A DNA stretch of 32,019 bases. It comes from a bacterium. Lineage in GTDB: Bacteria; Patescibacteriota; Saccharimonadia; Saccharimonadales; UBA4665. The notes beneath the pieces were generated by a model. The model worked only from the letters and a program-made list of their open reading frames with translations, made no database searches and had not been told where the DNA came from. This document shows positions 18,762 through 27,762 of this stretch, piece after piece (the first letter of the stretch is position 1; every line of letters starts with the position of its first letter). The DNA is taken from positions 1 to 32,019 of the forward strand of contig JAKBGO010000006.1 of assembly GCA_021833065.1 (NCBI GenBank). Reading direction: 5' to 3'. A program made the translations under genes and the position numbers.

Positions 18762-21203
18762 ATGAATCGCTATAATCCAAAAAATTTTGAATCGAAATGG
18801 CAAGCTGAATGGGACAAGTCAGGAATTTACAAAGCCCAAGATAATTCTCTGAAACCCAAAAAATACATCTTGGAGTATTTCCCGTATCCAAGTGGCGCGG
18901 CAATGCATGTAGGACATGTCAGAAATTATGCAATAGGCGATGCGATGGCTCGTTTTAATCGCATGCAAGGGTTTGAAGTCCTTCACCCTATGGGTTGGGA
19001 TGCATTTGGCCTACCTGCTGAGAACTATGCAATAAAAAACAAGGTTAGCCCAGCTGTAGCAATCGAACAAAACACCAAAAGATTTAAAGCTCAACTAAAC
19101 CAAATGGGATTTGGATATGATTGGAGCAGGGAGATTAACAGTACCGATCCTAAATACTATAAATGGACCCAGTGGTTTTTCTTACTTTTATATAAAAGAG
19201 GACTGGCATATCAGCAAGAGAGTCTCCAATGGTGGTGTCCGGTAGACAAAACTGTACTGGCAAATGAACAAGTTGAAGCTGGCCTTTGTTGGAGATGTGG
19301 CAATCAAGTTGAAAAAAAATCTCTTAAACAGTGGTTTTTTAAGATAACCGATTATGCCGATAGACTGTTAAATGATTTGGATGATCTGAATTGGTCGGAA
19401 GCCATCAAATCGATGCAAAGAAACTGGATTGGCAAAAGTAAAGGTGCGTTAATTGATTTTAAGATTGACGGTAGTTCCCAAAAAATCCAGGTTTTTACAA
19501 CCAGACCTGATACTATTTTTGGTGCTACTTTTCTGGTTGTCGCTCCTGAACACCAGATCGTTAACCTAATAACTGCCGATTCTCAGAAAACAGCGGTTGA
19601 GAAATATGTCAAAGACACTCAAGCAAAGTCAGAAATCGAAAGACAAGAGACTGGCAGGGAGAAAACCGGGGTATTCAGTGGAACATATGCCATAAATCCA
19701 CTGTCAAATGAAAAAGTTCCGATTTGGATTGCCGACTATGTTTTAGCGGGCTATGGAACAGGGGCTATTATGGCTGTGCCAGCTCATGACGAAAGAGACT
19801 TTGAGTTTGCCACAAAATTCAATTTGGAAATCAAACAAGTAATATCTAACGATGATTCCGGCGACGGATTTACTGTCAACGAAGGTGGAATGGTTTCCTC
19901 GGGTGAATTTAATGGCCTTGATTCTGCTCAGGCAAGGGAAAAAATAGTCCAAAAATTGGCTGAACTGGGACTCGGCGTCGAAAAAGTAAATTACAAAATG
20001 AGAGATTGGCTGATTTCTCGGCAAAGGTACTGGGGCGCACCGATTCCGATAGTTTATTGTTCGAAAGACGGAGTTGTTCCCCTGGATGAGAAGGACCTGC
20101 CGGTTTTATTGCCGGAAATTGAGAGCATAGAACCCAGTGGCGATGGACGAAGTCCTCTGGTTAATGTTGAGTCTTTTGTTAATACAACCTGCCCTAAATG
20201 TGGTGGTTCGGCCAAGAGAGAAACTGATACTATGGACGGATTTGCATGTTCCAGCTGGTATTTTTTACGTTTTGCCGATCCTAACAACGACAAGATGCCT
20301 TTTGATAAATCCAAGGCGGATTACTGGTTGCCAGTCGATGAATATATCGGTGGTGCCGAGCATGCTGTTATGCATCTTCTCTATGCCAGGTTTTGGACTA
20401 AGGTAATGTATGACGAGGGACTGATTGATTTCACGGAACCGTTTACAACCCTTAGAAATCAAGGTATGATTCTGGCCCCAGACGGCAATAAAATGAGTAA
20501 AAGTAAAGGCAATACCATCGAACCTGATGGTTTAATAGAATCCGGTTACGGTGCCGATAGCATAAGGGTAATGGAGCTTTTTATAGGTCCCTGGAACCAG
20601 GCTTCGAATTGGAGCGTCGACGGCTTGGGTGGATCATATCGGTTTCTTCAACGAGTCTGGAAGATTACCAGTCAATATATTGAAGCTGTTGATGGTGATT
20701 TAAGTTCATCGTCGGCCCAAAGATTAAAAAAAATCGAACACAAGACGATTAAGAAAGTAACAAGAGATCTTGAAAACTTAAGTTTTAACACAGCCGTCGC
20801 AACATTAATGGAGTTTGTAAACGATCTTTATAAAATTAAGGAAGAAAGTCCTATTGTTAAAAAAACGGCTTGGGATGATGTTATTGTCAGTTTATTGAAG
20901 CTACTGGCGCCGATTGCACCTTATATAACAGAAGAGCTGTGGCATTTAATGGGCAAAGAAGATTCTATTCACCTCCAGGCATGGTCGGTATTTGATGAAT
21001 CATTGACCCAGGATGATGATTTTGAACTGGTTATTCAAATAAACGGTAAAGTCCGTCAACAATTAAGAGCATTGAATAGTCTCAGTCAAAAAGAATTAAT
21101 CGATTTGGCTCTAAACGACGATAAGGTTAAAAAATATATCAACCAGAACCCGGTTAAAAAAACAATTGTAGTTCCCGGTAAATTAATTAATTTTGTTGTT
21201 TGA
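18762..21203 (+). CDS. leuS: Leucyl-tRNA synthetase
   Basis: YPSGAAMHVGHVRNY (HIGH class motif), CxxD/CWRC zinc region, GTGAIMAVPAHDERD editing region, NKMSKSKGN. Confidence 0.98.
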   Translation: MNRYNPKNFESKWQAEWDKSGIYKAQDNSLKPKKYILEYFPYPSGAAMHVGHVRNYAIGDAMARFNRMQGFEVLHPMGWDAFGLPAENYAIKNKVSPAVAIEQNTKRFKAQLNQMGFGYDWSREINSTDPKYYKWTQWFFLLLYKRGLAYQQESLQWWCPVDKTVLANEQVEAGLCWRCGNQVEKKSLKQWFFKITDYADRLLNDLDDLNWSEAIKSMQRNWIGKSKGALIDFKIDGSSQKIQVFTTRPDTIFGATFLVVAPEHQIVNLITADSQKTAVEKYVKDTQAKSEIERQETGREKTGVFSGTYAINPLSNEKVPIWIADYVLAGYGTGAIMAVPAHDERDFEFATKFNLEIKQVISNDDSGDGFTVNEGGMVSSGEFNGLDSAQAREKIVQKLAELGLGVEKVNYKMRDWLISRQRYWGAPIPIVYCSKDGVVPLDEKDLPVLLPEIESIEPSGDGRSPLVNVESFVNTTCPKCGGSAKRETDTMDGFACSSWYFLRFADPNNDKMPFDKSKADYWLPVDEYIGGAEHAVMHLLYARFWTKVMYDEGLIDFTEPFTTLRNQGMILAPDGNKMSKSKGNTIEPDGLIESGYGADSIRVMELFIGPWNQASNWSVDGLGGSYRFLQRVWKITSQYIEAVDGDLSSSSAQRLKKIEHKTIKKVTRDLENLSFNTAVATLMEFVNDLYKIKEESPIVKKTAWDDVIVSLLKLLAPIAPYITEELWHLMGKEDSIHLQAWSVFDESLTQDDDFELVIQINGKVRQQLRALNSLSQKELIDLALNDDKVKKYINQNPVKKTIVVPGKLINFVV

Positions 21204-21222
21204 TAGTTTTATACTTTTAAGA

Positions 21223-21251
21223 TTGAAAAAACAGTTTAAAGATAGTAAAAT
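21223..21251 (+). promoter_or_regulatory. Candidate promoter for rpmF-nusB
   Basis: TTGAAA (21223-21228), 17-nt spacer, TAAAAT (21246-21251). Confidence 0.5.
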
Positions 21252-21294
21252 AAAGTCCAAGATATCTAATATTTAAAAAGGAGATTTATTTTTC

Positions 21295-21453
21295 ATGGGT
21301 AAGCCAAAGAAGCGCACAAGTCCCCGTAGGACAGGTAGCCGTCGTAGTCACTTGGTACTTGATTTGGCTCGTCGAGTCAATGCGAAATCACCGGTTAAGG
21401 TTCGGACAACCGTTCGAGAATCCGGCAAAAAAGTAGTAAAAACAGTTAAATAG
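21295..21453 (+). CDS. rpmF: 50S ribosomal protein bL32 (52 aa, cysteine-free), absent from the ORF track
   Basis: Translation MGKPKKRTSPRRTGSRRSHLVLDLARRVNAKSPVKVRTTVRESGKKVVKTVK; PKKRTS...RRSH bL32-like N-terminus; SD AAGGAG upstream. Confidence 0.8.
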   Translation: MGKPKKRTSPRRTGSRRSHLVLDLARRVNAKSPVKVRTTVRESGKKVVKTVK

Positions 21454-21517
21454 TTGATGGCATATTTTGCCAAGTATTTTTTAAAAATTTAAATTATATT
21501 CTTTTGAAGGGGTATAA

Positions 21518-21970
21518 ATGGCGTCAAATCGACATTTGGGAAGAATCATTGTCTTACAAAGCTTGTTTGAGTGTGAATTCAGGCAAGATTGTGGAGATGA
21601 TAAGTGCTCGATTGAAGATATTGTTAAACGCAATTTCGAAAGATACCACGATTTGATTGAAGACAAGAAATTCACCATTGATCTTGCCAAAGGTGTTAGC
21701 CAAAAATCTGATGAGCTAGACTCTAAACTTCAACCGATAGCGCCGGAATGGCCAATTGATCAGATTGCTCGGATTGATCGCAATATCCTCAGGATCGGTC
21801 TTTATGAATTGCTCTACGAGAAAGACGTCCCTCCCAAAGTAGTCATAAATGAATCGGTAGAACTGGCAAAATCTTTCGGCAATATCAATTCTTCGAAATT
21901 CATTAACGGTGTACTTGGGACAGCCCTCAGTCAATCGGAAGTAAAGACGAAAACTAAAAAGACTAAGTAA
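21518..21970 (+). CDS. nusB: Transcription antitermination factor NusB
   Basis: RIARIDRNILRIGLYELLY-type motif, PPKVVINESVELAKSFG, SSKFINGVLGT. Confidence 0.93.
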   Translation: MASNRHLGRIIVLQSLFECEFRQDCGDDKCSIEDIVKRNFERYHDLIEDKKFTIDLAKGVSQKSDELDSKLQPIAPEWPIDQIARIDRNILRIGLYELLYEKDVPPKVVINESVELAKSFGNINSSKFINGVLGTALSQSEVKTKTKKTK

Positions 21971-22006
21971 TTTTTTAGCTAAAACATTTAATTTATAAGG
22001 TAAGTT

Positions 22007-22504
22007 ATGAAAAAACCTGAACCAATCAGAGGTATTAAGAATTTTGTTTATAAGATAAGACCCGATATATCGGAAGTCGTTCATGAAACGACTGCCGGGG
22101 GCGTGGTCTTCAGAAGAGCCAAGGATGGTTCAATAGACATTTTGTTAATTCAGGATACAAAAAATAGATGGACTGTTCCTAAAGGTCATGTTGAACCGAA
22201 AGAAGAACCCAGAAAAACCGCTGAAAGAGAAATTACTGAAGAAACCGGCCTGGCAAATCTTAAGGTTTATTCTTGGCTGGGAAAAGTAAATTTTCGTTAT
22301 CGCCGAGAAAAAACACTGGTTCTCATGACAATGCATATTTATTTGGTAGAGGTCTTAAGTAACAGCGAGGAATTTAAGCCCGAAGAATGGCTTAATGATA
22401 TTAAGTGGTTTAAATCAACTGAGGCAATTGATAAAATAGCTTATGATGATATTGGAAAACTAATTTTAGTCGGAATGAAAAAAATCAGGAATAATAAACT
22501 CTAG
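22007..22504 (+). CDS. Nudix hydrolase
   Basis: Nudix box GHVEPKEEPRKTAEREITEETGL. Confidence 0.95.
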   Translation: MKKPEPIRGIKNFVYKIRPDISEVVHETTAGGVVFRRAKDGSIDILLIQDTKNRWTVPKGHVEPKEEPRKTAEREITEETGLANLKVYSWLGKVNFRYRREKTLVLMTMHIYLVEVLSNSEEFKPEEWLNDIKWFKSTEAIDKIAYDDIGKLILVGMKKIRNNKL

Positions 22505-22520
22505 TAAGTACACCTATTTT

Positions 22521-23216
22521 ATGGACACAAACATTTACAGACGATTTGCTCTTGAGAATCTAAAACTTGAGTTTACTGATATAGATAAGCTTGTGACGGC
22601 TTTTACCCATCGTTCTTACTTGAATGAACATAAAAAATTAAAATTGGAGCATAATGAGCGATATGAATTTTTAGGTGATGCAGTACTAGAGCTAATCGTT
22701 ACTGAATATCTGTTCAAGAATTTTAATCAGCCGGAAGGAATATTGACTAATTGGCGAAGTAGCCTGGTGAGAACGGAAAGCATCGGAGCGGTAGCCGACA
22801 AATTGGGTTTTTTCCCACTAATCAGATTGTCTAAGGGAGAAAAAAGGGGCAGCGAGAGAGCTCGTCAACAAATACTGGCTAATTGCTATGAGGCAGTTAT
22901 AGGTGCAATCTATTTGGATGTAGGCTATGTCGGCGCAGTTAAATTCATACGAGAAAGTTTAATAGTTACCCTGGACGAGATTCTAAAAACCGGGTCTTGG
23001 GTTGATCCCAAATCTCAACTCCAAGAGGTATCTCAAAGTAAAGAGGATGCGACACCATCTTATCGCGTATTGAACGAGGAAGGCCCTGACCACGATAAGT
23101 TGTTTACGGTAGGCGTCTACATTAACGGTCAATTGGCCGGGACGGGCGAGGGACCTTCCAAACAAATCGCTCAGCAAAAAGCAGCGTCAAAGGCTCTGGA
23201 AAAATATAAAGATTAG
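22521..23216 (+). CDS. rnc: Ribonuclease III
   Basis: HNERYEFLGDAVLELIVTEYLF signature, C-terminal dsRBD. Confidence 0.97.
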   Translation: MDTNIYRRFALENLKLEFTDIDKLVTAFTHRSYLNEHKKLKLEHNERYEFLGDAVLELIVTEYLFKNFNQPEGILTNWRSSLVRTESIGAVADKLGFFPLIRLSKGEKRGSERARQQILANCYEAVIGAIYLDVGYVGAVKFIRESLIVTLDEILKTGSWVDPKSQLQEVSQSKEDATPSYRVLNEEGPDHDKLFTVGVYINGQLAGTGEGPSKQIAQQKAASKALEKYKD

Positions 23217-23228
23217 AAAATTATCAAT

Positions 23229-23257
23229 TTGACAACAGATGAATATATCTGTAAAAT
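23229..23257 (+). promoter_or_regulatory. Strong sigma70-like promoter for rpsP with embedded palindrome
   Basis: TTGACA (23229-23234), 17-nt spacer, TAAAAT (23252-23257); ACAGAT-GAATAT-ATCTGT at 23235-23252. Confidence 0.7.
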
Positions 23258-23319
23258 AACACCCATAGTTAATTTATTAAGTAACGGAATTAAAAGGAAC
23301 CAATAAGCTTATCTAATTT

Positions 23320-23763
23320 ATGTTATCTATTCGTTTGCAAAGAACCGGTCGAAAATCCCTAGCCATGTACAGAGTCATTGTTCAAGACTCGAGAAGAACA
23401 CCTACAAGTGGCAATATTGTAGCTCAAATCGGTACGTATAATCCTCACACTAAAGAACTTGTTCTAGATACTGAAAAAGCTAGCAGTTATCTCAAAAATG
23501 GTGCTCAACCAACGCCAAGAGTAGTTTCTTTGCTTAAACTAAAAAAAGTTAAAATTCCTGCTTGGGTTAAAGAAAATAAACCTTCTGAAAGTAAAACCAG
23601 AAATCCCGAGAAGTTGAGAAAGAATAACCCCGCCTCAGTTGATGAGGTCAAACCGGAAGAAGAGAGTCAACCGGATGCTCCAGTCGTAGAGACTGCCGAA
23701 TCGACCGAGGAAGTCGTCGCTCCAATCGAAGAGCCCAGTGAAGAATCTCCTGCCGAAGCTTAG
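23320..23763 (+). CDS. rpsP: 30S ribosomal protein bS16 with acidic C-terminal extension
   Basis: MLSIRLQRTGRKSLAMYRVIVQDSRRTPTSG...IGTYNPHTKE; Glu/Pro-rich tail. Confidence 0.95.
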   Translation: MLSIRLQRTGRKSLAMYRVIVQDSRRTPTSGNIVAQIGTYNPHTKELVLDTEKASSYLKNGAQPTPRVVSLLKLKKVKIPAWVKENKPSESKTRNPEKLRKNNPASVDEVKPEEESQPDAPVVETAESTEEVVAPIEEPSEESPAEA

Positions 23764-23787
23764 TCTTTAAAACCCAAAAAAATAAAG

Positions 23788-23810
23788 TCTCGGTCTAGCC
23801 GAGATTTTTT
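23788..23810 (+). terminator. Rho-independent terminator downstream of rpsP
   Basis: TCTCGG-TCTAG-CCGAGA stem-loop followed by TTTTTT. Confidence 0.85.
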
Positions 23811-23854
23811 GTTATAATTTTAAGTATTAATAATACCTAAAAGGAGTTTCTTGT

Positions 23855-24277
23855 ATGAGTAGTATTGACCAACAATTTGTTGAATTTGTCGTCAAATCTT
23901 TAGTCTCTCAACCAGACAAAATTAAAGTTGAAAGACGAATTGATGAAAAAGGTGTTTTATTAGAGTTGACGGTTGATCCGGAGGATCTTGGGAGAGTTAT
24001 CGGTAAACACGGCGCAACGGCACAAAGTATCAGGACTTTACTCAGAGCTTTAGGCACAAAAAATGACGCCAGGTACAATCTTAAAATTGTCGATAACGGA
24101 GTTGGCGGTCATGAAAGTTCATCGCGCCATGAAACCAAGAGCGAGAACCCGATAAAAGAGTCTCAGCAAGCCGAAACGGTTGAAGAACCAGTAGTTGATG
24201 ACGCTTCCGACGAAACCGTCGATCGATTTAAACAGACTCGAGATGAACTTGCTGAGTTTGATGATTTAGAAGTTTAA
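23855..24277 (+). CDS. khpA: KH-domain RNA-binding protein (KhpA-like) with acidic C-terminal tail
   Basis: VDPEDLGRVIGKHGATAQSIRTLLRA KH motif; located between rpsP and trmD. Confidence 0.92.
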   Translation: MSSIDQQFVEFVVKSLVSQPDKIKVERRIDEKGVLLELTVDPEDLGRVIGKHGATAQSIRTLLRALGTKNDARYNLKIVDNGVGGHESSSRHETKSENPIKESQQAETVEEPVVDDASDETVDRFKQTRDELAEFDDLEV

Positions 24278-24295
24278 AGTCTCGGGGAATCTAGA

Positions 24296-24955
24296 TTGAT
24301 TACTTTTTATTTGGCAACACTGTTTCCAAAAATTTTTGATGGTGTGCTTGATCAAAGTATGCTTCATAAGGCCAGAGATCTTAATATTATCGATGTTCAG
24401 ATTATCGATATAAGAGATTTTGGTCTCGGTAAAAGACGACAAGTCGACGATACGCCTTATGGTGGCGGTGACGGCATGCTGTTAATGATTGAACCTCTTT
24501 ATAACCTGATAAATTCAGTTAAAGAAAAAACCACTAATGAAGTTAAGATATTACTACCTTCTCCGAGGGGAAAGAATTATGTTCAATCGGACGCCATAAG
24601 ATTATCCCAGGCAAATTGCGATTTTCTAATTATTTGCCCACGTTATGAGGGCTATGACGAGAGATTAACCAAGTACGTTGATGAGGTTTTTAGCGTTGGA
24701 AATTATGTTTTGACCGGTGGCGAGATACCGGCCATGATAATGGTGGACTCTATAACCAGACTTCTTCCAGGTGTTCTAGGAGGTGAAAAAAGTGCCGAGA
24801 TTGAGTCCTTTGCCGACGATAAGACAAGAGAGTTTCCTCAATACACCAGACCTGAAATGTTTGATTCCCAGGGCGTTCCCAAGGTTCTCTTAACAGGGAA
24901 TCATAAACAAATTGAACAATGGCGACACTCAATGATGATTAAAGAGCAAAAATAG
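24296..24955 (+). CDS. trmD: tRNA (guanine-N1)-methyltransferase TrmD (TTG start)
   Basis: DDTPYGGGDGMLL, CPRYEGYDERL, NYVLTGGEIPAMIMVDSITRLLPGVLG. Confidence 0.97.
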   Translation: MITFYLATLFPKIFDGVLDQSMLHKARDLNIIDVQIIDIRDFGLGKRRQVDDTPYGGGDGMLLMIEPLYNLINSVKEKTTNEVKILLPSPRGKNYVQSDAIRLSQANCDFLIICPRYEGYDERLTKYVDEVFSVGNYVLTGGEIPAMIMVDSITRLLPGVLGGEKSAEIESFADDKTREFPQYTRPEMFDSQGVPKVLLTGNHKQIEQWRHSMMIKEQK

Positions 24956-24983
24956 ATATAATTATATTAAGGAGGGTGAAATT

Positions 24984-25367
24984 ATGAGATTTAAATTAAT
25001 TAAAACAGCGTACGCTCATTGCGATCTACCATGCGGCGTATATGATCCAGCACAGGCCAGAATAGAGGCACTATCCGTTAAAGCTATCATGGAAAAGTAT
25101 GACGGTTTGGACGACTACAATAAAACCAGAGCGATTGTTATTAAAGAGCAAAGAGCGGAGCTGGTAAAAAATCACTTAATGATTCTTTGGGCAGATTATT
25201 TTAAAGAGATGCATCTTGAAAAATATCCCCAGCTACATGACATGTTCTGGAAAGCAATTAAGCAGGCCAGCGCTTGCAAGTCACATAACGATGTTTCACT
25301 TGCAGATAAATTAATCGAAATGATTGATGAAATTGCGGTTATTTTTGCTGAGACTAAAAAAGCTTAG
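24984..25367 (+). CDS. sodN: Nickel superoxide dismutase precursor
   Basis: Short leader MRFKLIKTAYA followed by Ni-hook HCDLPCGVYDPAQARIEA. Confidence 0.95.
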   Translation: MRFKLIKTAYAHCDLPCGVYDPAQARIEALSVKAIMEKYDGLDDYNKTRAIVIKEQRAELVKNHLMILWADYFKEMHLEKYPQLHDMFWKAIKQASACKSHNDVSLADKLIEMIDEIAVIFAETKKA

Positions 25368-25644
25368 TTTTCCAATTTCAGTTTACCGTATAAGGGGCGA
25401 CAGCATGCTTCCAGCTGTTAGGTCTGGACAATTTGTCATAACAAGAAGAAGTAAACCTCATAATCCAGTCAATAGGCTGGTTGTTTTCGAGAACCAAGGA
25501 ATCTTAAAGATTAAAAGAATAACCCGAGTTAGTCAGATGGGTTATTGGGTTTTGGGAGACAACAGACATTTTAGCCAAGATTCCAGACATTTCGGAGATT
25601 TAAATATTGAAAAAGTCAGAGGTTACGTAATTAAGATTTTCTAA
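25327..25644 (+). CDS. sodX: S26-type signal peptidase-like protease, likely nickel-SOD maturation protease
   Basis: YRIRGDSMLPAVRSG catalytic Ser region, ILKIKRI candidate Lys region, VLGDNRHFSQDSRHFG; overlaps the sodN 3' end; ATG 25327 preferred over TTG 25324. Confidence 0.88.
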   Translation: MKLRLFLLRLKKLSFPISVYRIRGDSMLPAVRSGQFVITRRSKPHNPVNRLVVFENQGILKIKRITRVSQMGYWVLGDNRHFSQDSRHFGDLNIEKVRGYVIKIF

Positions 25645-25982
25645 TTTATAGGAAAGTTGATATCGGAAACTTTAGCGGCATTTTGAATATTTGATTGTCC
25701 GGATTGATTAGCCTGCGTATTGGCTTGTAGGTTAGTCGTTGATACGTTGGTTGGGTTATAAGAGCTGGAAACGTCTGCAGAGAATTTGGATGATGTGATT
25801 TTGTCGTTTTTCGATAACGCATCGGCCGATTTCAGGGTAGTTTGCCCGATAATGGTATTATTCAGTGATTGGTTTTTTTTGAGATGATTAATAGAAAGCG
25901 CTAAGACGCTCGCCGATATTATTAAAAATAGTATGACTAAAATCGAGGAATAGCTATTTTTTATTCTCATAAAACAAATCAT
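25641..25982 (-). CDS. Hypothetical membrane-anchored protein (113 aa)
   Basis: Single N-terminal TM followed by Ser/Asn/Gln-rich extracytoplasmic-like tail. Confidence 0.55.
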   Translation of the reverse strand: MICFMRIKNSYSSILVILFLIISASVLALSINHLKKNQSLNNTIIGQTTLKSADALSKNDKITSSKFSADVSSSYNPTNVSTTNLQANTQANQSGQSNIQNAAKVSDINFPIN

Positions 25983-26024
25983 AATTTACCACAATTTAAA
26001 TATATTTACTATAATTACAATCAG

Positions 26025-26594
26025 ATGAGGGTTGTTAAAAGAATTCTTCTAGTCGTTTTGATATTGTCAGTTTTTGGCAGTATCTTTTTATTTTTGCGTC
26101 AGTTTAGCTCTCCAATTATCGGTAAGCCATACCTTGTAAAGCAAACTGCTTCAGTTATTTCAGGTTCCAAAATCAAGAGTAACACTTCACCAGTTGATTA
26201 CTCGAATGATTACTTCAGTTTTGAGCTACCACCGAGTTTTTCTTATCAATCCGGTTCAAGTCAGAGAATCGGCAACCTTATATTGACAAGGTCTTATACC
26301 AGATTAAATCCAACCCCGCTTATAGTACAGATTGGTTTATATAGCTATAACGGTAGTCTGTCTGAAAATACGTCATATAATCTCAGAAAAAATAATCCAG
26401 ATTACATTATTCAGAATTACGATGGTGACTTCATCAGTTATTCCAATAAATACGATGGAGTTGTTTGTTTTTTAACCAGTTCCAATTATTTGGCTACAGT
26501 TTCCGTAACCACTGGGCTTCAGCAGTCGGGAAATTACCTAAACGATGAAATAAATCTATCGAAACAAATCATAACTTCGTGGCAGTGGAGATAA
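26025..26594 (+). CDS. Hypothetical membrane-anchored/secreted protein (189 aa)
   Basis: N-terminal TM (RILLVVLILSVFGSIFLFL), extracytoplasmic-like remainder. Confidence 0.7.
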   Translation: MRVVKRILLVVLILSVFGSIFLFLRQFSSPIIGKPYLVKQTASVISGSKIKSNTSPVDYSNDYFSFELPPSFSYQSGSSQRIGNLILTRSYTRLNPTPLIVQIGLYSYNGSLSENTSYNLRKNNPDYIIQNYDGDFISYSNKYDGVVCFLTSSNYLATVSVTTGLQQSGNYLNDEINLSKQIITSWQWR

Positions 26595-26630
26595 TCGGAT
26601 ATAATTATATAAAACAGGGGGTTGAATAAA

Positions 26631-27695
26631 GTGGACATCAAAAGATTTTTCGGCGTTTTAATGATTTATCCATTATTTCTTTTTGCCTCATTGCCGACTA
26701 CTTCAAACTATTCTCTTCAAAGTTTTAGTTTTGGGAGCGGCGGTTCGGCTAACTCTTCCACTACAACTTATTCAATAGAAGGTGAAACGGGTGGAAATTC
26801 TGGGAATAATTCATCTACCATAAACACCACTCTAAAACCCGGATTTATTCAATCTCAACAAGCCAATGTTCCAAAAATACTAACCCTGGATAATGGTGGT
26901 GGAATATTCTACAACAAACTACACTTTGTTTTAGATAATCAGTCTAATCCAACCGACGCACTCTTTTTGATTTCAGTCAGTACCGATAATTTTGTCAGTA
27001 ATATAACCTATCTCCAACCAGACGGTACTCTGAGTTCTTCACTACTACTATCCGACTATCAATCATATGCGTCTTTTGGAGGTGCGGCCGGCAGCTACAT
27101 TATTGGGCTTAATCCATCTACCACCTACTATGTCAGGGCGCTAGCTACAAACGGACAGTTCGCAGAATCTGGTTTTGGTCCTATTTCTTCTCAGACAACT
27201 GCCCCTCCGACACTTAGCTTCTCCCTTGACACTTCTACTCAGAGCACTGGGCCTTATGTAGTCTCCTTGGGCGATCTACTAAGCGGTCAAATCGTAACTT
27301 CTACTCAAACTATTAACACTTCTATCTCAACTAACGGCGCAAGCGGTGGCAATATTTATGTCAGTTCGCTATACGGAGGTCTTCATAGTCCGAGCTCAAA
27401 TTATACAATCACTTCAACCTCGGGTGATTTAACATCACTAAGTGAAGGCTATGGTGCTCAAGCCACAAGCGCTATTTCTTCTACCGGCGGTCCTCTTCTG
27501 ATAGAAAGCCCTTTTAACTCATCCGGAACAGCAGTTGGTGGGTTGTCGCAAATAATGCAAAGCGTCTTTAGTTCAAACAATCCATTAAGCGGCGGCGTCG
27601 GGCAGTTAATTCTAAAAGCTAAATCTGCCTCTACTGATGTTTCCTCCACCGACTACCAAGATGTTTTGACTTTTGTTGCTTCGGCCAACTTCTAA
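26631..27695 (+). CDS. Secreted Ser/Thr/Gly-rich surface protein with Fn3-like segment (GTG start preferred)
   Basis: Hydrophobic N-terminus; GLNPSTTYYVRALATNGQ Fn3-like; GGGGG SD at 26617-26621 is 9 nt from GTG 26631 and abuts TTG 26622; C-term DYQDVLTFVASANF. Confidence 0.75.
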   Translation: MDIKRFFGVLMIYPLFLFASLPTTSNYSLQSFSFGSGGSANSSTTTYSIEGETGGNSGNNSSTINTTLKPGFIQSQQANVPKILTLDNGGGIFYNKLHFVLDNQSNPTDALFLISVSTDNFVSNITYLQPDGTLSSSLLLSDYQSYASFGGAAGSYIIGLNPSTTYYVRALATNGQFAESGFGPISSQTTAPPTLSFSLDTSTQSTGPYVVSLGDLLSGQIVTSTQTINTSISTNGASGGNIYVSSLYGGLHSPSSNYTITSTSGDLTSLSEGYGAQATSAISSTGGPLLIESPFNSSGTAVGGLSQIMQSVFSSNNPLSGGVGQLILKAKSASTDVSSTDYQDVLTFVASANF

Positions 27696-27762
27696 GCTAT
27701 TGACTACATTAAAGCTTATGTATTAATATCAAGGTTAGTATTAAACTTAAAAAACAAATAAA

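Noticed and set aside
20054-20462. Overlapping ORFs on both strands inside leuS
   Set aside because: Embedded in a well-conserved leuS frame; no independent support.
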